Assembly: GCA_050734185.1 (NCBI GenBank) | Contig: JBOHUE010000060.1 | Span: 1-33,914 of the forward strand | Direction of reading: 5' to 3' | Length of the DNA: 33,914 nucleotides | Origin: JAFALX01 sp050734185 | GTDB taxonomy: Bacteria; Chloroflexota; Dormibacteria; Aeolococcales; Aeolococcaceae | Shown here: piece by piece, positions 15,775 through 24,009 of the stretch | How positions within the stretch are numbered: the stretch's first letter is position 1 | Layout: every line of letters starts with the position of its first letter | Notes under the pieces: model-generated | Database searches by the model: none | Told to the model about the DNA's origin: nothing | Seen by the model: only the letters and a program-made list of their open reading frames with translations | Translations under genes and position numbers: made by a program

Positions 15775-16482
15775 TCAGGGGGCGGCGTCGAGCTCGACGA
15801 CCATCGGGCTGTGGTCGGCGCGCCCCGTTGCACCGTTGGTGAGGTCGTCGAACACCATCTGCGACCACGACTCCATGCTCAGGTAGTGGTCCCGCATCGC
15901 CTCGAGCGGCATCACCTCGCCTTCGAGCTTGTGCGTCTCGCGCACCTCGACGAAGCCGAGCGTCGGCTCGACGAGGAACACGAGCCCCAGATGCACCCGC
16001 GAGACGGGGCTGGAGTCGTCGTTCAGCGCAGCCACAAGGCGCGCCGTCGCGGGCGACGCGCAGCGGATCTCCTCCGCCCACTCGCGGCTGAGGCCGCCAA
16101 TAACGGGGTCGCCACGGACCCCGTCGGTCGGGTTCACGTGCCCGCCGATGCCCAGCGAGTAGAGGTGGTGAAGCCGGCGCTCGCTGGAATTGCGCAGCCG
16201 TCGCGTGATCAGATACGTGTCGTCGTGCGGATGCCGCACCACGCAGTACGGGATGATCTGCTGCAGGCTCGGGTCGTCCTCCACCTGCGAGCGCGGGCGG
16301 TACTCCGACGAGGCGCGGACGGTGCGCAGCACCCGCTCGAGCCCTCGGGTGACGAGGCCGTGCCAGGCGCCGTCCGGGAAGATCGTGGTCCGGGGAACGC
16401 ACAGGACGTCCTCGTCGAGATGCGGGCGCACCGCCCGAGCGCGCGGGTGAGCTGCAGCCGCTTGGCCGGCGGTGGTCCCCAC
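15775..16482 (-). CDS. NUDIX-superfamily hydrolase-like protein (phosphoesterase type)
   Basis: 235 residues from GTG 16482. The motif GGLSREWAEEI (about residues 129-139) matches the REUxEE core of the Nudix box, preceded by GIGGHVNPTDG, a variant seen in a NUDIX subfamily annotated as predicted phosphoesterase. Earlier segments HLDEDVLCVPR and YCVVRHPHDDTYLITRR fit the same family. The substrate is unknown and the protein is not MutT-like in detail. An ATG at 16542 would leave only 7 bp to the divergent mutM start. GTG 16482 has a GATAAT box 6 nt upstream, which would make a leaderless mRNA, and was preferred. Stop is 53 bp from the downstream sulfur-carrier start. Confidence 0.78.
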   Translation of the reverse strand: MGTTAGQAAAAHPRARAVRPHLDEDVLCVPRTTIFPDGAWHGLVTRGLERVLRTVRASSEYRPRSQVEDDPSLQQIIPYCVVRHPHDDTYLITRRLRNSSERRLHHLYSLGIGGHVNPTDGVRGDPVIGGLSREWAEEIRCASPATARLVAALNDDSSPVSRVHLGLVFLVEPTLGFVEVRETHKLEGEVMPLEAMRDHYLSMESWSQMVFDDLTNGATGRADHSPMVVELDAAP

Positions 16483-16488
16483 CCGGGC

Positions 16489-16494
16489 ATTATC
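16489..16494 (-). promoter_or_regulatory. Possible -10 box for a leaderless NUDIX mRNA
   Basis: GATAAT on the minus strand, 6 nt before GTG 16482. Transcription from here would begin at or next to the GTG. No strong -35 element is visible. Confidence 0.4.
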
Positions 16495-16549
16495 CGGTTC
16501 GGCGAGGCCTCGCGTTTTGTGGATGCCGTGACGGGCGACCATTGCAGCG

Positions 16550-17413
16550 ATGCCTGAGCTGCCCGAGGTCACCGCGCTGTCGAGTGCGCTCGACACGAGA
16601 TTGCGCGGCGCGCGCGTCGCGAAAGTCTCTGTGCGCTCGGTCGCGGCACTGAAGACGTACGACCCGCCGATCGACGCGCTCCGCGGGCTCGAGGTCGCCG
16701 GTGCCACGAGGCACGGAAAATTCGTTGACCTGCAGCTGCCGCCGCTGCACCTCATCGTGCACCTGGCGCGCGCCGGATGGATGCGCCTCCGCGACTCCGG
16801 CAGCGCCGACGACCGCGCGGCGTCGCTGCGTGGCCCGCTCCTGCTCCGCATCGGGTTCGAGGACGGTCGCACCCTCGACGTCACGGAGGCGGGGACCGAG
16901 CACCGGCTCGCCGTGTACGTCGTGCGCGAGCCGCACGATGTCCCGGGCATCGCTCGGCTCGGCCCCGACGCACTCGCCGACTCGTTCGACGCCGCCGCGC
17001 TGCACGCGCTTCTGCAGATCCAGCACGGCACGCTGAAGAGCGTGCTCGCCGACCAGGCGCTCGTCGCCGGTATCGGCAACGCCTATTCGGACGAGATCCT
17101 GCATGTGGCTCGGCTCTCACCGTTCCGCCGGTCGGACACCCTTGACGCCGCCGAGACCGCGACGCTCCACGCTGCGGTCCGCAACGTCCTCGGGGACGCA
17201 CTCGCGGCAGCGCGCAGCGAGGCGCCGGAGACGCTCAAGTCTGCAAAGAAGCTGCGGCTGCGCGTGCACGGCCGCACCGGCGAGCCGTGCGCGCAGTGCG
17301 GCGACACGGTGCGTCAGGTCGCATACGCCACCCGTTCGTTCCAGTACTGTCCGGGATGTCAGACCGGCGGCAAGGTCTACGCGGACCGGCGTTTGTCGAG
17401 GCTCCTGAAGTGA
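16550..17413 (+). CDS. mutM: Formamidopyrimidine-DNA glycosylase / endonuclease VIII family protein
   Basis: Base-excision repair enzyme that removes oxidised purines and nicks the abasic site. 287 residues. The catalytic N-terminus PELPEV (Pro2, Glu3), Lys57 in RHGKFVDL, the helix-two-turn-helix block LVAGIGNAYSDEILHVARLSP and a C-terminal zinc finger with Cys247, Cys250, Cys267 and Cys270 are all present. The region around the 8-oxoG-binding loop is diverged from E. coli Fpg, so an Nei-like specificity cannot be excluded. Its stop overlaps the next gene by four bases (GTGA). It is divergent from the NUDIX gene; no Shine-Dalgarno site is seen upstream. Confidence 0.92.
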   Translation: MPELPEVTALSSALDTRLRGARVAKVSVRSVAALKTYDPPIDALRGLEVAGATRHGKFVDLQLPPLHLIVHLARAGWMRLRDSGSADDRAASLRGPLLLRIGFEDGRTLDVTEAGTEHRLAVYVVREPHDVPGIARLGPDALADSFDAAALHALLQIQHGTLKSVLADQALVAGIGNAYSDEILHVARLSPFRRSDTLDAAETATLHAAVRNVLGDALAAARSEAPETLKSAKKLRLRVHGRTGEPCAQCGDTVRQVAYATRSFQYCPGCQTGGKVYADRRLSRLLK

Positions 17414-17889
17414 CATCGGCGCGAGCGGCGGACGACGGGGTGCTCGAACGAGCGCTCTGGTCGTTGCGCGCGTACGACGCGATGGCGCTCGCGACGACCG
17501 GCGACGACGGACCGCAAGTCGCCGGCGTGTTCTTCGCGCCGGAGGTTCATGAGAACGGGATCCGGCTGATCATCGCGACGCTCGGCGACACGCTCCTGCA
17601 CCGCAGCCTGCAACACGATCCGCAGGTCGCGTTTCTGTGCTCCCCGGGGACCGCGTCGCGCTGGGTGCAGGGCACTGGAGTCGCCGAGCTGATCTCCGAG
17701 CCGCTGCGGCACGCCGACCTGCACGAGCGCTTGATGGCACATGCCCCCGGCGCGCGTGCGTACGTCGAGCGGTTCCCGATGGTTCCGGCGCTGATCGCGG
17801 TGCGACGGTTGAAGATCGTGGAGTCCATTGACGCCCGTCCGTTGCTGCTCGATCTGACGAGCGCAAACCCTTCGCACACCACCGGCTGA
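17410..17889 (+). CDS. Pyridoxamine 5'-phosphate oxidase-like FMN-binding split-barrel protein
   Basis: 159 residues from GTG 17410, chosen because it overlaps the mutM stop as GTGA. The pattern ALATTGDDGPQVAGVFFAP (first strands, substrate-facing) and later HDPQVAFLCSPG...VQGTGVAEL is typical of the PNPOx-like split-barrel family, which binds FMN, F420 or haem. No residue reading tells which cofactor or substrate applies. Translational coupling to mutM suggests a possible role in oxidative stress, but this is only contextual. Confidence 0.75.
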   Translation: MTSARAADDGVLERALWSLRAYDAMALATTGDDGPQVAGVFFAPEVHENGIRLIIATLGDTLLHRSLQHDPQVAFLCSPGTASRWVQGTGVAELISEPLRHADLHERLMAHAPGARAYVERFPMVPALIAVRRLKIVESIDARPLLLDLTSANPSHTTG

Positions 17890-17917
17890 AACGGGTCGAA
17901 CGCGCCCCACGCAGCGC

Positions 17918-17934
17918 CGTTCGGCGCGTAAGCT
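17918..17934 (+). promoter_or_regulatory. Palindrome and possible -10 element before the repeat protein gene
   Basis: A GCGCCGTTCGGCGC palindrome is followed at once by TAAGCT (TAnnnT type), about 45 nt before ATG 17979. It could act as operator plus -10, or as a terminator for the preceding gene; there is no T run. Confidence 0.3.
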
Positions 17935-17978
17935 GGGGGCGCTTCCGACGGCGGTAGAAAGCACAGAGAGGTGTCCCA

Positions 17979-18695
17979 ATGTACAAGGCAACGTTGCCGT
18001 TTCCCGTGCTCCCCGGCAAGGACGCGAACCAGGTCGCACGAGTGCTGAAAGCCGATCCGGCCGGCTATGGGGAATCCAGGCGCAACCTCGGCATTCAGAT
18101 GGAACGGGCGTACGAGATGGTCACGCCGATGGGGACGTTCCTGGTCGTGTATTTCGAGAGTGATCGTCCGTTTGAGGAGTGCGCGGCTGCCATTGCGCGC
18201 TCGGACCATCCGGTCGACCTGGCGTTCGTCGCCGCGGTCAAGGAGGTGCACGGCGTCGACATCACCCAGCCGCCGGCTGGGCCACCCTCGGAGCTCCTCG
18301 CCGAGTATGCGGACGACACCGTGACCTCGCGGAAGCGCGGCCTCGCGTTCTGCGCTCCTCTGATGCCGGGAACGGATGAGATCGGTCGGGCGTTTTCGAA
18401 GGAGGCGTACACGACTCGACGCGACGAGCTGACGGCGTCGCGGCGCGCCCTTGGCATCACACGAGAGTCCGTCACGCTCAACGCGGCACCCGACCGCTCC
18501 CAGATCGGCGGCATCTACATCGAGGGCGACCACCCGGTGGCGGCCAACAGCGCCTTCGCGGAGTCCAAGAGCGAGTTCGACGTGTGGTTCAAGGACGAGT
18601 GCAAGCGGCTCTTCATTCCCGACATCGACTTCAACGTCCCGCTGCCACCGATCACCGAGGTTTTCGACTCGCAGGAGTTTCTCGTCGCGCGCTGA
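17979..18695 (+). CDS. Uncharacterised protein with two internal repeats (possible dimeric alpha/beta-barrel fold)
   Basis: 238 residues, not recognised by name. Two halves of about 100-115 residues resemble each other: the first has GYGESRRNLGIQMERAYEM with GTFLVVYFESDRPFEECAAAIA, and the second has TTRRDELTASRRALGITRES with GGIYIEGDHPVAANSAFAESKS. Each unit has the look of a ferredoxin-like alpha/beta domain, so the protein may be a fused dimer. No signal peptide or TM segment is visible. A good ribosome binding site (AGAGAGGTG) precedes the ATG by about 5 nt. A TAAGCT box at about 17929-17934 could be the -10 element. The gene is flanked by mutM/PNPOx-like genes upstream and convergent aroA downstream. 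Confidence 0.75.
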   Translation: MYKATLPFPVLPGKDANQVARVLKADPAGYGESRRNLGIQMERAYEMVTPMGTFLVVYFESDRPFEECAAAIARSDHPVDLAFVAAVKEVHGVDITQPPAGPPSELLAEYADDTVTSRKRGLAFCAPLMPGTDEIGRAFSKEAYTTRRDELTASRRALGITRESVTLNAAPDRSQIGGIYIEGDHPVAANSAFAESKSEFDVWFKDECKRLFIPDIDFNVPLPPITEVFDSQEFLVAR

Positions 18696-18710
18696 CCTGC
18701 AACGCGGGCG

Positions 18711-20012
18711 CTACCCCTCCGAAGAAAATTGCCGCAGCGCGTCGAAGAATCCGGGATAGGACACGGCGGCAGACTCGGCACCTGCGATCGCGCTGACCTC
18801 GCCGTCACGGACGAGTAGCGCGGCGACCGCCCACGCCATCGCCAGGCGGTGGTCGCCGTGCGACTCGAGGTGCGCGCCCTGCAGACGCGACGGGCCCGTG
18901 ACGACCATCCCGTCGTCGGTCGCGTCCGCCTCCGCGCCCAGCGCTCGCAGCCCGTCGACGACGCCGGCAATGCGGTCGCTCTCCTTCGCGCGCAGCTCGC
19001 TCGCATCGCGGATCTCGGTGACACCGTCCGCCTGGGTGGCCAGCACCGCAAGCACAGGCAGCTCGTCGATGCAGCGCACGGCGAGATCTCCGTCGATGAC
19101 GGTGCCGCGCAGAATGCCGCCGCGGACCTCGATGTCGCCGGCGGGCTCCACACCGCCCGCGGGCTCGCCCTCCTCCACCAACACCTGCGCACCCATTGCG
19201 CGGATGACGTCGAGAAACCCGGTGCGCGCCGGGTTCAGGCCGACACCGGTGCAGCGGATCCTCCAGCCGGCGCGCGACGCAGCCGCTGCGAGAAAGAACG
19301 CGGCCGAGCTGGCGTCGCCTGGAACGCGCATGCCGAACGGCTGCAGCGCCCCGGGCGTGAGCGTGACGCGCGCGCCGTCGCTGCGGACGGTGACGCCGCA
19401 CATACGCAGCATCCGCTCGGTGTGGTCGCGCGTCGGCCGCGGTTCCACGACGCTCGTCTCTCCCTCGGCGCTCAATCCCGCAAGCAGCACCGCCGACTTC
19501 ACCTGAGCGCTGGCAACCGGCGAGCGCCACTCCAGCCCCTGCAAGGGGCGCCTGCCGCGCACCGCCAGCGGCGCCGTGCCCTGCAACGACGTGCGCAGGT
19601 CTGCGCCCATGGCGCGAAGCGGCTCGGCGACGCGCGCCATCGGTCGCCGCCGCAGCGACTCGTCGCCGTCGAGCACGGCGTTCAGGTCATGTCCGGCGAG
19701 AACACCGGCGAGCAGGCGCATCGTGGTGCCCGAGTTGCCACAGTCGAGCGGCGCGTCGGGGCTGTGCAGGCTGACGCCGGCCCCCGAGCCGTCCAGCGCC
19801 GCCCGCGCGCTGCCGAAGGTGCGCACGTAGCCGCCGCAGTCGCGGAGGCAGCGCACAGTTGCCTCGACGTCGGCCGCGGGCGAGAGGTTGCCGACGTAGC
19901 TGCGGCCGCGGGCAAGGGCGCCGAGCAGCAACGCGCGATGGCTGATCGACTTGTCCCCTGGCACCTCGATGGTCGCGTCCAGCCGCGTCGCCGGACCGAT
20001 ACGCTCGATCAC
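18711..20012 (-). CDS. aroA: 3-phosphoshikimate 1-carboxyvinyltransferase (EPSP synthase)
   Basis: Sixth step of the shikimate pathway. 433 residues from GTG 20012, overlapping the trpA stop as GTGA. Motifs: PGDKSISHR at residues 18-26 (Lys21), CGNSGTTMRLL at 91-101, RRPMARV near 122-128, SAQVK at 168-172, RDHTE at 195-199, KESDRI and the C-terminal HGDHRLAM. The GNSGTT form and the SAQxK and RxHxE motifs are of the type described for class II enzymes, though Gly is kept where the CP4 enzyme has Ala, so glyphosate response cannot be inferred. It is the last gene of the trp cluster, feeding chorismate toward tryptophan. Confidence 0.96.
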   Translation of the reverse strand: MIERIGPATRLDATIEVPGDKSISHRALLLGALARGRSYVGNLSPAADVEATVRCLRDCGGYVRTFGSARAALDGSGAGVSLHSPDAPLDCGNSGTTMRLLAGVLAGHDLNAVLDGDESLRRRPMARVAEPLRAMGADLRTSLQGTAPLAVRGRRPLQGLEWRSPVASAQVKSAVLLAGLSAEGETSVVEPRPTRDHTERMLRMCGVTVRSDGARVTLTPGALQPFGMRVPGDASSAAFFLAAAASRAGWRIRCTGVGLNPARTGFLDVIRAMGAQVLVEEGEPAGGVEPAGDIEVRGGILRGTVIDGDLAVRCIDELPVLAVLATQADGVTEIRDASELRAKESDRIAGVVDGLRALGAEADATDDGMVVTGPSRLQGAHLESHGDHRLAMAWAVAALLVRDGEVSAIAGAESAAVSYPGFFDALRQFSSEG

Positions 20013-20812
20013 CCGTCGAGCATCGTCCGCAGGAAGTGGCGAGCGGCATCGGGCGCGTTGCCGGGATCGCGCTCGAGCGCCTCGATCACGGCGGATCCGA
20101 CGGCCGCTCCCTCGGCATGGCCGCGCAATCTCACGAGGTGCTCGTGCGAGCGCAGCCCGAACCCGGGAACGCGCGGCAGTTCGGTGTGCTGCCGCACCCG
20201 ATCGAGCAGCAGCAGCGCGTCGGAGGCGAGCTCGGCGCGGGCTCCGGTGACGCCGGTGATGTTGACGCAATACACGAACCCCGAGGCGTGCGCGGCGATG
20301 TGCTCCAGGCGTCGGTCGGTGGTCGTGGGCGCCACGAGCGGGATCAACGCGAGACCGCACGAGTGCGCGAGCTCGCGCAGGCCGCCGGCCTCGTCATCGG
20401 GGAGATCGGGAACGATGAGCCCGTCTGCGCCCGCCTCGCGAACGTCCGCGATGAACGCCGCCGGGCCGTACGCCAAGACCGGGTTCACGTAGGTCATCGG
20501 CGCCAGCGGCATCGTCACGCCGGCGGCGCGCGCGTCCGCGATCTGCCGCACCGCGAGGCGCAGCGTCATGCCGTTGGCCAGCGCGCGCGTCCCCGAGCGC
20601 TGGATCGTGGGCCCGTCGGCCAGCGGGTCGCTGAACGGGACGCCGACCTCCGCCGCGAGGCAACCGGCCGCCTCTGCCGCGAGCAGCAACGGCACGGTGG
20701 CATCGAGCGTCGGGAAGCCGGCGGTGAAGTACGGCATCAGCCCGGGCAGGGCGTCCGCGGGCCGCGCCGCGAACGCGTCGGTGAAGCGAGCGCCGGGCGC
20801 AGCGACGCTCAC
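20009..20812 (-). CDS. trpA: Tryptophan synthase alpha chain
   Basis: Cleaves indole-3-glycerol phosphate to indole and glyceraldehyde-3-phosphate. 267 residues from GTG 20812, which overlaps the trpB stop as GTGA; the upstream ATG at 20869 would add an unconserved basic stretch. Signature AEVGVPFSDPLADGPTIQ at residues 54-71 contains the catalytic Glu55 and Asp66, 11 residues apart as in the Salmonella enzyme. MTYVNPVLAYG, the ITGVTGAR loop and the phosphate-binding VPGFGLRS and VGSAV segments follow. It forms the alpha-beta complex with the adjacent TrpB. Confidence 0.97.
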   Translation of the reverse strand: MSVAAPGARFTDAFAARPADALPGLMPYFTAGFPTLDATVPLLLAAEAAGCLAAEVGVPFSDPLADGPTIQRSGTRALANGMTLRLAVRQIADARAAGVTMPLAPMTYVNPVLAYGPAAFIADVREAGADGLIVPDLPDDEAGGLRELAHSCGLALIPLVAPTTTDRRLEHIAAHASGFVYCVNITGVTGARAELASDALLLLDRVRQHTELPRVPGFGLRSHEHLVRLRGHAEGAAVGSAVIEALERDPGNAPDAARHFLRTMLDG

Positions 20813-21990
20813 CCGAGCTGGTTCTCGCGGACGGTGTCGATGTCCTTGTCGCCCCGGCCGCTCAGACACACGAGCACGATCTCGTTGTGGTCGCGTTCGG
20901 CAGCAACGCGCGTTGCGATGTGCAGCGCATGGGACGGCTCGAGCGCCGGCAGGATGCCCTCGAGCTGCGTCAGCCGGTGGAACGCGGCCAGTGCCTCGGC
21001 GTCGGTGGCCGACTCGTACCGCACGCGACCGCTGTCGCGCAGCGCGCTGTGCTCGGGACCGACGCCGGGGTAGTCGAGGCCGGCGCTGATCGAGTGCGTC
21101 ACGCGCACCTGCCCGTCGTCGTCCTGCATGAGGTAGCTATTGGAGCCGTGCAGCACGCCGGGGCGACCCCGGGCCAGTGGTGCCGCGTGCTCGCCACTGT
21201 CGAGTCCGCGCCCGGCAGCCTCGACGCCGATCAGCTCGACGCCCTCGTCCTCCACGAACGCGGTGAACATGCCGATGGCGTTGCTCCCCCCGCCGACGCA
21301 CGCCACGATGCACGAGGGCAGCCTCCCGAGACGACGTTGCGATTCAGCGCGTGCCTCGTCACCGATGACCCGCTGCAGCCGTCGCACCAATGTCGGATAC
21401 GGGTGCGGCCCGACCGCGCTGCCGATCACGTAATGCGTGTCGCGGACGTTGGTGACCCAGTCGCGGATCGCCTCGTTGGTGGCGTCCTTGAGCGTGGCGC
21501 TGCCGCTGTCGACGGGACGAACCTCGGCGCCGAGCAGCTGCATCTTGTACACGTTGAGCGCCTGGCGACGCATGTCTTCGCGGCCCATGTACACGACGCA
21601 GCGGAGCCCCATGCAGGCGCACGCCGTCGCGGTCGCGAGCCCGTGCTGACCCGCGCCGGTCTCGGCGATGATCCGCTGCTTGCCCATCCGCACCGCCAGC
21701 AGCACCTGACCGAGCGCGTTGTTCAGCTTGTGCGCGCCGGTGTGCAGCAGGTCCTCGCGCTTCAGCCAGATCTGCGCGCCGCCGGTGACCGCGGACAGAC
21801 GGCGCGCGTGATACAGCGGCGTGGGCCGCCCTGCGTAGTCGCGGAGCCATGCTGTCAGCTCGGCAAGAAACGCAGCGTCGTTGAGGGCCTCGTCCATGGC
21901 GACCTCGAGCTCCTCGAGCGCGGGCACGAGCGTCTCGGGGACGTAGGCGCCACCGTACGGGCCGAACCGGCCTCGCGCTGCTGTGCTCAC
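20809..21990 (-). CDS. trpB: Tryptophan synthase beta chain
   Basis: PLP enzyme that joins indole and serine. 393 residues from GTG 21990, overlapping the trpF stop as GTGA. FGPYGGAYVPETL opens the protein; the PLP lysine is Lys88 in EDLLHTGAHKLNN; GAGQHGLATATACACMG, the GGGSNAIGMF phosphate loop and the SAGLDYPGVGPEHS block are typical of the TrpB1 class that works with TrpA. The open frame extends upstream to 22278 but that part lies inside trpF and is a different-frame shadow. Confidence 0.98.
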   Translation of the reverse strand: MSTAARGRFGPYGGAYVPETLVPALEELEVAMDEALNDAAFLAELTAWLRDYAGRPTPLYHARRLSAVTGGAQIWLKREDLLHTGAHKLNNALGQVLLAVRMGKQRIIAETGAGQHGLATATACACMGLRCVVYMGREDMRRQALNVYKMQLLGAEVRPVDSGSATLKDATNEAIRDWVTNVRDTHYVIGSAVGPHPYPTLVRRLQRVIGDEARAESQRRLGRLPSCIVACVGGGSNAIGMFTAFVEDEGVELIGVEAAGRGLDSGEHAAPLARGRPGVLHGSNSYLMQDDDGQVRVTHSISAGLDYPGVGPEHSALRDSGRVRYESATDAEALAAFHRLTQLEGILPALEPSHALHIATRVAAERDHNEIVLVCLSGRGDKDIDTVRENQLG

Positions 21991-22616
21991 GCGACCACCG
22001 ATGTGGCATCTGCGGCGCGGGCGTTGCGCACGAACGCGGCGACGAGGTCGGCGTCCTTCACCCCCGGCGCGCGTTCGAGTCCGCTCGACGCGTCGACTCC
22101 GCGCGGGCGCACCGCACGCACGGCATCTGCAACCGTCTGCGGTTGCAGCCCACCGGCGAGGATCACGGGACGATGCCGCGCGACGTTCGCGGCGACGTCG
22201 AGCGGCAGCGCGACGCCGGTGCCGCCGGGAAGCGGCCCGGCGGGTGCGTCGATGAGCACGAGGCAGTCGGGCCACCATTGCATCGTGTACGCGCCGTGCT
22301 CGCCGCCGATGTTGATGCCGGGGATGACTGGAACCGAGCTGGCGACCGCCAGTGCCGGATCGACGCTCCCGTGCACCTGCACGGCCGCGAGCCGGTAGCG
22401 ATCCGCGGCATCATCGATCTCCTGCAGCGACGGCGCAACGAACACGCCGATGCAGTCGGCGCGCATACCCACCGCGTCGCGCACGGCGCGCGCGGCGTCG
22501 TCACCCGCGTAGCGCACGCTGCGCGGCTCGAACATGATGCCGACCCAGTCGGCGCCGGCCTCGACCGCGACGTCCGCGATCGCGGCCGTGCACACGCCAC
22601 ACACCTTGACGATCAC
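21987..22616 (-). CDS. trpF: Phosphoribosylanthranilate isomerase
   Basis: 209 residues from GTG 22616, overlapping the trpC stop as GTGA. TIM-barrel isomerase that converts PRA to CdRP. Motifs: the N-terminal KVCGV (KICGI type, catalytic Cys), DWVGIMFEPRSVRY, AVQVHGS, the general-acid region in LVLIDAP, ILAGGLQPQTV and GVDASSGLE. Trp residues are rare as is common in trp enzymes (three seen). Confidence 0.95.
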   Translation of the reverse strand: MIVKVCGVCTAAIADVAVEAGADWVGIMFEPRSVRYAGDDAARAVRDAVGMRADCIGVFVAPSLQEIDDAADRYRLAAVQVHGSVDPALAVASSVPVIPGINIGGEHGAYTMQWWPDCLVLIDAPAGPLPGGTGVALPLDVAANVARHRPVILAGGLQPQTVADAVRAVRPRGVDASSGLERAPGVKDADLVAAFVRNARAADATSVVA

Positions 22617-23407
22617 GTCGCCGCCTCGCGCGCGGCAGCCACGATCTCGGCGCAACGGGCCACCGCGTCATCCGCGCGCATGAGCACCTCGCCCACCAGC
22701 ACCGCGTCGGCGCCCTCGGCGATAAGCCGGGCGGCATCCGCCGGCGCACGAATCCCGGATTCGGCGAGGCTGACAACGCCATCGGGCACCAGCGCGCGGA
22801 GGCGCGAGAACGTGTCCAGGTCGGTGCGCAGTGTGCGCAGGTCGCGGTTGTTGATCCCGATGCACTCGACGCCGGCCGCGACGGCACGTTCCAGCTCGGC
22901 CTCGTGGTGCACCTCCACTATCGCGTGTGAGCCCGCGCGCTCCACGGCGTCGAGGCACTCGTCGAGCCGCCCGCCGTCGAGCAGCGCGACGATGAGCAGA
23001 ACCCAGTCGGCGCCGGCGACGCGCGCCTCGGCAACCTGCACCGGGTCCACGGTGAAGTCCTTGCGCAGGACCGCCACCGTTGTCGCCTCGCGCACGGCGG
23101 CAAGATCGTCGAGCGAGCCGCCGAAGTCGGGGCCGTCGGTGAGCACCGAGATCGCTGCCGCGCCGGCCTCGCCATAGCCGCCCGCCAGCGCCGCCGGGTC
23201 GAGCCCTTCGCGCAGCTCGCCGCCGCTGGGCGAGCGCCGCTTCATCTCCGCAATGACACTGCCTCGCACCAGCGTGGCGCGCAGGTCGCGCGCCGCCGGC
23301 AGGGACTCGGCCTTGGCCCACAGACCCGCTGCGGCACAATGCAATGCTTCGGCCTCGAGCACCTTGCGCGCCGCGATTGGCGCCAGCGCACCAAGATCGG
23401 GTGTCAC
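22613..23407 (-). CDS. trpC: Indole-3-glycerol phosphate synthase
   Basis: 264 residues from GTG 23407, which overlaps the trpG stop as GTGA. Motifs in order: VIAEMKRRSPSGG (catalytic Glu and Lys), AISVLTDGPDFGGS, VLRKDFTVDP, IGINNRDLRTL and SLAESGI. It closes the indole ring from CdRP. Typical cases have trpD between trpG and trpC; here trpC follows trpG directly. Confidence 0.97.
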   Translation of the reverse strand: MTPDLGALAPIAARKVLEAEALHCAAAGLWAKAESLPAARDLRATLVRGSVIAEMKRRSPSGGELREGLDPAALAGGYGEAGAAAISVLTDGPDFGGSLDDLAAVREATTVAVLRKDFTVDPVQVAEARVAGADWVLLIVALLDGGRLDECLDAVERAGSHAIVEVHHEAELERAVAAGVECIGINNRDLRTLRTDLDTFSRLRALVPDGVVSLAESGIRAPADAARLIAEGADAVLVGEVLMRADDAVARCAEIVAAAREAAT

Positions 23408-24009
23408 GCCGCGCCCACCGCAAGCGGAACCCTGGCTTGCTCCAAGAAGTTCCGCAGCAGGCTGTGGCCGAGCGGTGTCCCGATCGACTCCGGGTGGAAC
23501 TGCACACCCTCGACCGGATGCTCGCGGTGGCGCATGGCCATGATCAGACCGTCGTCCGTCCAACCGGTGACCTCGAGCGCTGCCGGGAGCGTGTCCTGTT
23601 CAACGATCAACGAGTGATACCGGGTCGCCTCGAACGGCTCGCTGAGCCCGCGCAGGACACCGGCGCCGTCGTGATGAATCGCGCTCACCTTGCCGTGCAT
23701 CACCTGCGGCGCGCGCCCGACGCGCCCGCCGTACGCGACGCCGATCGCCTGATGGCCGAGGCACACGCCGAGCACCGGGATTCGCGGACCGAGCACGCGC
23801 GCCACATCGACACACACGCCGGCTTGCTCTGGAGTCTTGGGTCCCGGCGACATCACGATCGCCGCGGTGTCCATCGCCGCGATGGCGTCAACGCTGCACT
23901 CGTCGTTGCGCACCACGCGCGTCGACGCGCCGAGCTCACCGAGGTACTGCACCAGGTTGTAGGTGAAGGAGTCGTAGTTGTCGATCACCAGCACCAATCC
24001 GGCGCTCAC
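23404..24009 (-). CDS. trpG: Anthranilate synthase glutamine amidotransferase component
   Basis: 201 residues, GTG start overlapping the trpE stop as GTGA. Class I glutamine amidotransferase with nucleophile Cys83 in GVCLGHQAIG and the His172/Glu174 pair in VQFHPES; LVIDNYDSFTYNL is the standard N-terminus. It supplies ammonia to TrpE. It could also serve PabB, as in B. subtilis, but its position makes the TrpE role primary. Confidence 0.97.
   Translation of the reverse strand: MSAGLVLVIDNYDSFTYNLVQYLGELGASTRVVRNDECSVDAIAAMDTAAIVMSPGPKTPEQAGVCVDVARVLGPRIPVLGVCLGHQAIGVAYGGRVGRAPQVMHGKVSAIHHDGAGVLRGLSEPFEATRYHSLIVEQDTLPAALEVTGWTDDGLIMAMRHREHPVEGVQFHPESIGTPLGHSLLRNFLEQARVPLAVGAA

Noticed and set aside
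18696..18710. Terminator between the convergent repeat-protein and aroA genes
   Set aside because: Only 15 bases separate the stops and no hairpin with a T run is visible.
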